A stretch of DNA of 64,000 nt from Flaveria trinervia. Its lineage: Eukaryota > Streptophyta > Magnoliopsida > Asterales > Asteraceae. The notes under the pieces are model-generated. The model saw only the letters and a program-made list of their open reading frames with translations. It was not told where the DNA came from and did not search any database. Both the position numbers and the translations under genes were made by a program. Shown here piece after piece: positions 56,901 to 64,000 of this stretch (the stretch's first letter is position 1; each line of letters opens with the position of its first letter). The stretch spans positions 72,019,080-72,083,079 of the forward strand of contig CM046452.1 in the NCBI GenBank assembly GCA_025506515.1, written 5' to 3'.

Positions 56901-59343
56901 CCAAAAACCCCACATGTTCCTCACATTAATTTTTCTTCGATCCCATCATATTAATGTGCATGGGCAAGATGCACCATGTGATGATGTTCAAATAATTGTC
57001 AATAAAAAACAACTGAAAGTGATATGGTGATGGTAATTTATGTACTTACAAATCAAATTTTCATGGGTTTAAAATCGCTGCTGATGTAATAATTTTATAA
57101 GTCGAATAGTTGTAAAACATATATGTGTGTTTGCATGTCAAATATAATAATTTTAAAAGTAGATTATGAGTAAACATATAGGTTTGCATGTCAAGTAGAA
57201 TGACAACAAAGTTACATCAAAGTCCCTACATTTTCATATAAGAACTCATTAGTCCTTCGGTTTGAAAAACCTAACTTTCAATCAAATAAAAAGGCAAAAG
57301 ATTTACTTCAAGGTCCCTGCATTTGCATATAACAGCTAGTCAATCCCTAAATGTGAAACAATCTAACTTTCAACGATAACTCTCAGATTTCGCTATTATT
57401 ATCTTTGTGTAGACAATTTGCTTGGGAAAGGTGGGCATGCGGAAGTGTACAAAGGACGCTTACCTGACGGTCATATTGTGGCGGTCAAGAAGATAACAAA
57501 GAAAGAGAAAAAAGACGAAGATCGAGTTGGGGATTTCTTAACCGAGCTTGGGATCATTGCACATATTAACCATCCAAATGCTGCTAGGTTGATCGGTTTC
57601 AGTTCTGAAAATGGTTTATACCTTGTTGTACAGTTCGCGCCTCATGGTAGCCTTGCAAATATATTACACGGTGTGGTGTTGTTATTTACATGTCAAAAAA
57701 TATTTAATAAAATAAGATATTTTTGTCACATTTATGATAACTATTCCTAACATGTTCCACACATATACATAAAAACCCATGTGCGCAGACCATACACACA
57801 AGGTTGACACATATGTATGTATATTTATGGAACATGTGATGAATTGTTTAGTAGTGGGACTAAATAATCTATAAAATTTTAAATTTTAGATAATTTTAAT
57901 TAATTTTGAACATATTTTTTTCTATTATTTTCAGCTTCAGAAGAAAACTTAGATTGGAAAATAAGGTTAAGATTGCAATTGGAGTTGCACAAGGTTTGCA
58001 GTATCTACATTACGAATGTAACAAACGCATAATTCATCGTGATATCACAGCCTCAAACATCTTACTTCTCGAAGATTATGAACCTCAAGTTAGCTTCTAA
58101 TTTTCATTACATCAATCAGTTGTATCACCTTCGTTACATTCTAAAGTTTTTTTTTTTTTTATCTACGTTTGATCAGATATCTGATTTTGGTCTAGCAAAA
58201 TGGCTCCCGGAAAAATGGGCTCAACAAGTAGTTTCGCCCGTTGAGGGGACGTTCGGGTACTAAAATTTTCACTCTTACTCATTTATTTGTAGCAAATAAA
58301 ATATTTGTTAGTTAACTGGCTTTATATAATTTTTTAGATATATGGCTCCGGAATATTTTATGCATGGAGTAATTAACGAAAAGACCGATGTATTTGCTTT
58401 TGGTGTTCTTTTGCTTGAGCTTATCACAGGACGTTGTGCTGTTGATTCACGTCGACAAAGCCTTGTGATATGGGTACGTAGAAATTTGATCTATTTATAC
58501 ATACTTGATACCTTATAAAATGTTACTAGTTACTATAGCATAACATTTTAATCATGTTAAATACACTAAAACCAAATGTGTATTGCCGAAAAAACATTAC
58601 TACGGACACTTTTTGACGGTAATCACATACATAATCCACCATAATTCATAAGGCTAAAGCTTGTTGTAACTATATTGAAGTTAATAATACTCATATTTTA
58701 GGTAGATGACCGTAGTTGTTCGTTGGTAGTCATCTAGTCGCTAATCTATTAATGTAAGACTTTTAAAGACATGTCAGTATTCCGTCAATAACCTATCCAC
58801 CAGTGATTTGTCACCAATACCCTATTGCAAATGTAGCTTCAACTAATCACTATCATCAACATATTACTTTAGTGAGAAAGTAATTGTTTCGTAGTAAAAT
58901 TAGGATAGAATTGTGTAACTTAAAGAAATAAATGTGCTACTAAGGTCATTTTGCCCACTTATTTGACCAACCCTATGTGAAACTAGTAAAAGTCTTTTCA
59001 AATTATTTCAAAATGACTAATGTTTATCTTTTCCATAGGCAAAACCATTACTTGAGCAAGGTAATGTGAAGGAACTTATTGATCCGCAATTAGAAAAAGC
59101 CTATGAACTTAACGAAGTGAGAAGGATGATTATTGTTGCTTCGGCGTGCATTCATCATATGGCTGACATGCGCCCAAATATGAACGAGTGGCTCAGATAC
59201 TAACGGGGGAGACAACCATGGAACTGAGACAAAATACGTTTGATGGTAGATCAATCATTTTAGATGCGTGTGATTTGGAGGGTTATACGTCTACAACATA
59301 TCTAAAGGATCTCAATCGTCATAGACAACTATTAATGGAATGA
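53939..59343 (+). pseudogene. Receptor-like cytoplasmic kinase, RLCK-VI / RBK type, with two frameshifts
   Basis: Exons after an uncertain 5' part are about 54054-54500, 57413-57670, 57935-58088, 58177-58256, 58338-58473 and 59039-59343, with GT/AG junctions. The N-terminal part has SSPRGVLEDSGSCSDSDNS and KPSWRSFTFHELAAATNNF. The kinase follows: glycine loop LGKGGHAEVYKG, Lys in VAVKKI, ELGIIAHINHPNAARLIGF, HRDITASNILL, SDFGLAKWLP, EGTFGYMAPEYFMHG, FAFGVLLLELITGR, and the C-terminal tail ending DLNRHRQLLME. This is the RLCK-VI family of cytosolic Ser/Thr kinases, some of which bind Rop GTPases. One base is missing near 57970, after DWKIRL, and one near 59185, after MRPNMN. The usual HRDIK Lys is Thr. 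No phase-consistent start was found: an ATG at 53939 leads into an exon of the wrong phase if spliced at 53968/54053, although the unspliced frame stays open. Probable pseudogene or sequence errors; the family call is firm. Confidence 0.85.
54501..57412. other. Long first kinase intron with small duplications
   Basis: A 2.9-kb intron. AACAAACGATAAAAGATGAA is duplicated at about 55430 and 55468. A unit of about 90 bp around AAGTCCCTACATTT and CAAGGTCCCTGCATTT is repeated at about 57217 and 57306 just before the acceptor. No gene recognised inside. Confidence 0.6.
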
Positions 59344-60699
59344 TTAATACAATAAGAGGACATACACCCTTCTTCCCGTTCTTTGTTACACACAATATTG
59401 ATAGTTGGCATCAAAGATGCCATACAACATTCAACAATCACCGAATATTTGCTTTTGCCGATGTTCTTATAAATTTTAAGAAATTTCCCTAATTTTCGTT
59501 ACGTATATCTTCGAATGAATGTTGGTTCAAGTGGATTTCGGTGGTATTGATGCAACACAGGGTTGTAGAACGTAATTTATAAACTGTATGACTTTTATAA
59601 TAAGGAAAGCTAGTATCAAGTTCATAACACAGATATTCTTTTCTTCCCCTCCCCTCATTGAGTGTTTTATTTGATCTTGATTCTTTATGTGAACACTAGC
59701 TTTTTCGATCTCCCTTCTTAGAACATAATAGTTACATGCTTGATTAAAAAACACATACACACAGTCTCTCTTATACCGGCTCTATAATATAAGTTGTGAC
59801 GCATTGAGCTTGCGTTCCTATAAAAATAAGGGTCCCCGTTTATAAAAAAATATTATAGTGGGTTTTAGTATTATATAACTCAATGAAATTTAGATTTGGT
59901 AATACACTTGATAATTCAGTTCCAATGAAAACTTTGATGATTTACTAGGTTATTGAAGAAACATAGTTACACAATTCATAAAGCAAACGGTCATTCCTAA
60001 GTCCTTTTTTCTCCGGTTGATTTGATCGACTTTGTCTTGCCTTTTTTTGTTTAAAAAAATCAACTATCAAGAACTTAAGTTATTATACAAATTTTTTTAT
60101 TTATTGCTTTCATTAATTTTTTTTTATTAAGTTGCTTTTGTTAAATTGTATTTTTCAAATGGACTTACTTTTTAGTTCGTTTGGCCCCTCAAAAGATGTT
60201 AAGCCGACCTGATCTCTCTATGTCACATGTTTAGAATGGTTAAAAGTATTTCGAATGACAAACTTTTACCTTTTAGAATACTTTAATTTCTATAACTTAT
60301 TTCGTATATTTTAATGAATATTAATGTATTCCAAAGGAAGATTCACACCAAGATAAATCAAAGACTAGTTCACATACAATTAAATCACGGTTTGATTTTA
60401 CCATTGTTTGTTGTTAATTTGTTGTAGTTTCAATTCCTTCTTTAACTAGCTAATTGACTACATTATATATTTTGTACTTAAATAGATCAATGAAAACAAC
60501 ATTTTCAAAAAATTACTTTGTGCCATCATATATATGGTATCATATCTACCAAGCTCCATCAACTTCTTCTTGATCCTAACCCATATTGCATCATCTATAC
60601 ATTGGAAAGCTCTAAGACCATCATTCCCATAACAATGAACACACACTTCCCTTTCAAGTTACTCTCTTCAAACTTTCGGTGTTAAGGAAACAAATAATG
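59344..60699. other. No gene recognised
   Basis: 3' flank of the kinase and AT-rich DNA. A minus-strand 62-codon frame at 60458-60646 lacks a known domain. Nothing else supported. Confidence 0.45.
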
Positions 60700-61052
60700 T
60701 CCACACTCACTGGCCTTAGTTTCAACCAGTTTATCAGCAACAAAAAAGTCACCATCACAATACCTTAATGCAGAAATAACCAAACACAGGCCCCATTCTT
60801 TATGTGGCACTTAGAAGACCAAATAATCATGAGCCCAATCCTCAATGTTGCCCAAGAACAAATAATATGAAGAAGAATAGAAAGAACAATTGCAATCAAC
60901 ATTCTAATTTCCATTGATATGGATAAGTATTTAAAGGACACATAATTACGACATCGACCCTCCTAATTACGTAGTAAACAATACTATACTTTGACGTATG
61001 TACATATATAACCCTTAGACTATAACTTGAAAGGGATTAAAACTAACATACA
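60700..61052 (-). mobile_element. 3' LTR of copia element 3 (one end fixed)
   Basis: On the minus strand the sequence after the RNase H frame reads ATTAAGGGGG then TGTATGTTAG, a polypurine tract followed by an LTR start, which places the LTR boundary at 61052. It extends leftward for an unknown length; 60700 is only a guess, and it may continue to about 60450. Confidence 0.5.
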
Positions 61053-61096
61053 CCCCCTTAATTACGAACAAGTAAATCTTCAACACTGAGCAACTC

Positions 61097-61417
61097 TCAC
61101 ATTGTAGCAAACTTAATCCTTGCTAATGCTTTTGTCAAAATATCTGCTCTTTGTAGTTCTCCACTAATGTGTTCAACAATGATATGCTCGTTCTCCACAC
61201 ATTCTCTGATAAAATGATAACGAGTATCAATATGCTTGCTTCTTCCATGGAACACCGGGTTCTTCATCAAAGCGATAGCGGATATGTTGTTAACATAGAG
61301 AGTGATCTTTTCTTCCTTCCATCTAGTGAGTTCACTGAGTAATCTTTTAAGCCATAATGCCTGACATGCTATAGCTGTTGCTGCCATGAATTCAGATTCA
61401 CATGAAGAGAGTGACAC
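61097..61417 (-). pseudogene. RNase H end of copia element 3
   Basis: The frame reads MSLSSCESEFMAAT (catalytic Glu), then ITLYVNNISAI where the expected catalytic Asp is Asn, then SKHIDTRYHFIREC and ADILTKAL. An in-frame break separates it from the reverse transcriptase upstream. Confidence 0.85.
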
Positions 61418-62560
61418 AGTTTGTTGCTTCTACGTGCACTAAGTTATGGGCGAGTTTCAAAAGTAGAACACCAACCCTGTAGTGCATTTTCCTTCCTCAG
61501 TATTAACCCTATAACTACTATCACTATAGCATGTTATCTTACATCCACCATTCCTCTTATAAGTTATACCAAAATCCTTTGTTCCTTTGATATAACGAAG
61601 AACTTGATGAATGGCCTTAAGATGATGTTCTTTAGGTTTTTGCAGAAACCTACTAAGCAAACCAACTGAATAAGACAAGTCTGGTCTGGTAGGAAGTAAA
61701 TACCTTAGACAACCAATCAAACTTCTATATTTAGTGGGATCAACCGATTTTCCACCTTTGGTTTTAGTTAACAATGTGCCATGGTTCATTAGGATCTTGG
61801 TTTCATTACTATCTAACATACCAGCATTCTTCAGAATCTTAGTAATGTAACCAGATTATTTAATAGATATATCACCCCCTGATTAGGTGACTTCTATCCC
61901 AAGATAATAAGCTAGTAGCCCTAAGTCACTCATCTCAAATTTCTCTTCCATTTGAGATTTGAACAAGTCTATTTCTTTCTTTGAAGTTCCATTGACTATG
62001 AGATCATCAACATAGACACCAACAAGCAAAGTAGAAGTTTTGCTTCTTCTTATATAGATTGCTTGTTCTAAAATGCATTTCTTGAAACAAGTGATTTCAA
62101 TGTGTAATCAAGTTTCACATTCCATGCATGTGGTGCTTGTTTAAGTCCATACAAAGCTTTAGAGAGTTTGTAGACTTTCCTTATGTCTTGTGGTTTCACA
62201 AACCCTTTAGGTTGTGACACATAGACTTCTTCCTTAAGTTTTTACATCAAGGTGATGTACTTCCTATTTGTTATAGGCTGCAAGGGCCAGGATAAGGAGA
62301 ACTATTTCTATACGGGCTACAGGAGCAAAGACTTCATCAAAGTCTATACCTTGCTACTGTAATAGCCTTTGGATACCAAACGAGCCTTATGCTTTATTAT
62401 TTTCCCATTTGCATCTTTTTTAGTCTTGAAAACCCATTTTAAGCCAATTGCCTTAAGATTATCAGGTCACTTGGTTAATTTCCAAGTATTATTCTTGTTG
62501 ATTGAATCCATTTCAGCCTGCATAGCTTCAATCCATTTCTTATCTTTGGCTGCCTCCTTA
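61418..62560 (-). pseudogene. Reverse transcriptase of copia element 3, broken
   Basis: The pieces run from KKWIEAMQAEM near 62550 through YVDDL at about 62020-62008 to the frame 61819-61457 with KYRSLIGCLRYLLPTRPDLSYSVGLLS and YSDSSYRVNTEEGKCTTG. Frameshifts near 62566, 62240, 62090 and 61850 break the reading frame. The YVDD catalytic motif itself is intact. Confidence 0.85.
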
Positions 62561-62930
62561 TAGTTTCAAGGTTCCTCTTCAACCAAAAGTAATTCATTAA
62601 TTTCAACTTCTGGAGCTTTTTCATACACACTTTGTAAGGGTTTAAAACCTCTTATTGGTCTATGATCATAAGGTCTAGTTAACCTTCCTAAAATTGATGT
62701 ATGTTCAACAATCTCTGCTGAATTAGGTTCATAGGAGTAAGTTGGAGGAGTGAAAGTAGAAATTGGTGAACTAGGATATAACGGGTCTTGGTATTCTTGA
62801 TTACGACTTCCTGTATGTTCATTTTCCACAATATGTTGATCTACTTTATTGTGTATCCATTATTGGATTCTAAAGATCAAACTATTGAATTCTATCCTTG
62901 AGGGATTTCATTTGAATTTTCCTTAATAGT
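62561..62930 (-). pseudogene. Integrase-RT linker of copia element 3
   Basis: The open frame 62829-62566 (MENEHTGSRNQEYQDP ...) is Pro/Ser-rich and acidic, as is usual in the variable linker between integrase and reverse transcriptase. It directly precedes the RT frame. Confidence 0.65.
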
Positions 62931-63982
62931 GCAGTCTGTCCATTCAGGTTCTTCACTTCCAACTTCATTCATGTATTCTTTCCGATTCCATGAATCTTTT
63001 TCTAGGAACTTGACATCCCTACTAATACAAATTTTCTTAGTTGTAGGAATAAATAATCTACATGCCTTTGATCCTTCTTCAACTCCTAATTATACCATTT
63101 TAACACTTCCATCATCCAACTTAGTTAAATGATTTGATGGTACCTTAGCATATGCTAAGCAACCAAAAACCCTTAAATGTTTCAAGTTTGGTTTTATACC
63201 TTTTAATGCTTCAAAAGAAAAAGGTATAAAATTTGTTAGTGCTTTAGTTGGAATTCTATTTAGCACATATATGGTATGCCTTACAACCTCACTCCAAAGT
63301 TTTGTGGCATTGACATAGCCTTCATTATGCTGCGAATAGTAGATAACATAGTTCTGTTTCTATGTTCAACCATACCATTTTGTTGTGGTGAATAGGGTGC
63401 TGTAAGTTGTCTAGCAATACCATTTTCTTTGCAAAACCGATTAAATTCACCAGATGTGAATTCTCTTCCTCTATCGGTTCTTAGTATTTTCAATTTGGCC
63501 CCAACCTTATACCTTTTAATGCTTCAAAAGGTGTAACATTTGTTAGTGCTTTAGTTGGAATTCTATTTAGCACATATGGTATGCCTTACAACCTCACCCC
63601 AAAAGTTTTGAGGCATTGACATAGCCTTCATTATGCTATGAGTAGTAGCTAACATAGTTCTGTTTCTATGTTCAACCATACCGTTTTGTTGTGGTGAACA
63701 GGGTGTTGTAAGTTGTCTAGCAATACCATTTTCTTTACAAAACTGATTAAATTCACTAGATATGAATTCTCCTCCTCTATTGGTTCTCAGCATTTTCAAT
63801 TTGGTCCCAACCTTATTTTCCACCATTTGTTTGAATTCTCTAAAGGTCTCAAAAGTTTGATCTTTAGAATTCAATAAATAAACCCACATGTAGCGAGTAC
63901 AATCGTTTACAAGTAAGAAAATATATATCTTTCCAGAATGAGTAGGTGGTGAAATGGGACTACACAGGTCTCCATAAACCAA
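62931..63982 (-). pseudogene. Integrase of copia element 3 with internal tandem duplication
   Basis: The upstream frame (63982-63563) has MVYGDLCSPI, LLVNDCTRYMWVYLL, LRTNRGGEF, SPQQNGMVEHRNRT and MPQNFW. The same block is repeated in the frame 63493-63281, with LRTDRGREF, SPQQNGMVEHRNRT and MPQNFG. The catalytic Asp in the upstream copy is Asn (RTNRG) and in the second copy is intact (RTDRG). The element continues beyond the window edge. Confidence 0.85.
63194..63812. repeat. Tandem duplication of about 310 bp in copia element 3 integrase
   Basis: Copy one is about 63194-63504 and copy two about 63505-63812. Both begin CCTTTTAATGCTTCAAAAG and end CAATTTGG(C/T)CCCAACCTTA. They differ by several substitutions and small indels, such as an additional AAAAAGGTATAAAA near 63220 in copy one. 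Confidence 0.88.
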
Positions 63983-64000
63983 GTTTAAAGGTTTAAGTGA

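Noticed and set aside
60458..60646. 62-codon minus-strand frame as a small gene
   Set aside because: No domain, no clear leader, and it lies next to or within the uncertain LTR of copia element 3.

Overview
This is nuclear DNA from a flowering plant. It is AT-rich, with intron-containing genes of plant-specific families and many nested plant retrotransposons. The style of the copia gag and RNase H motifs and of the large LTRs suggests a eudicot, perhaps Asteraceae; the family-level guess is weak and comes from recognition only. Nothing indicates a bacterial operon, CRISPR array, organellar DNA or a novel defence-type system.

Only two host loci are visible. (1) A SpoU/TrmH-type RNA 2'-O-methyltransferase gene lies on the minus strand (44499 to 41953, four exons) with clean splice junctions and an intact frame; it is probably organelle-targeted. 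Its intron 2 holds a decayed copy of the end of exon 2. (2) A receptor-like cytoplasmic kinase (RLCK-VI / RBK type) lies on the plus strand (about 53939 to 59343, about seven exons). It carries two independent one-base frameshifts and a Lys-to-Thr change in the HRD catalytic loop, so it looks like a pseudogene unless the shifts are sequence errors.

The rest is transposon. 1-5023: a broken Ty1/copia element (Tork-like, +) whose 3' LTR was split by a truncated large LTR. 5024-14549: AT-rich DNA with a CACTA-like end, two inverted-repeat elements and a Helitron-like element. 14550-16620 and 17681-19540: two solo LTRs of one large family, each with a perfect 5-bp target duplication. 20126-22227: a second Helitron-like element. 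22570-23545: a hAT transposase relic (-). 24087-38590: a nest at least four layers deep, in which a small repeat element is split by a copia element (SIRE-like, + strand, TSD AACTT), whose left edge was hit by a solo LTR (TSD CTTTG), which was itself hit by another (TSD TTTTA). 38643-40587: an inverted-repeat element, a duplicated block carrying a very long TATATG/TA microsatellite, and a Mutator-type MITE with a 9-bp TSD. 46415-48974: a solo LTR of a second family (TSD TAAAC). 50960-53240: an old minus-strand copia relic (integrase, primer-binding site, LTR) containing a SINE. 60700-64000: another broken copia element (-) running off the window.

The most interesting signals are the fully datable nested stack, the fast-evolving minisatellites inside every copy of the 2-kb LTR family together with conserved splice-like sites around them, the exon relic inside the methyltransferase intron, an unrecognised reading frame just upstream of the 3' LTR of the SIRE-like element, and the double frameshift in the kinase.
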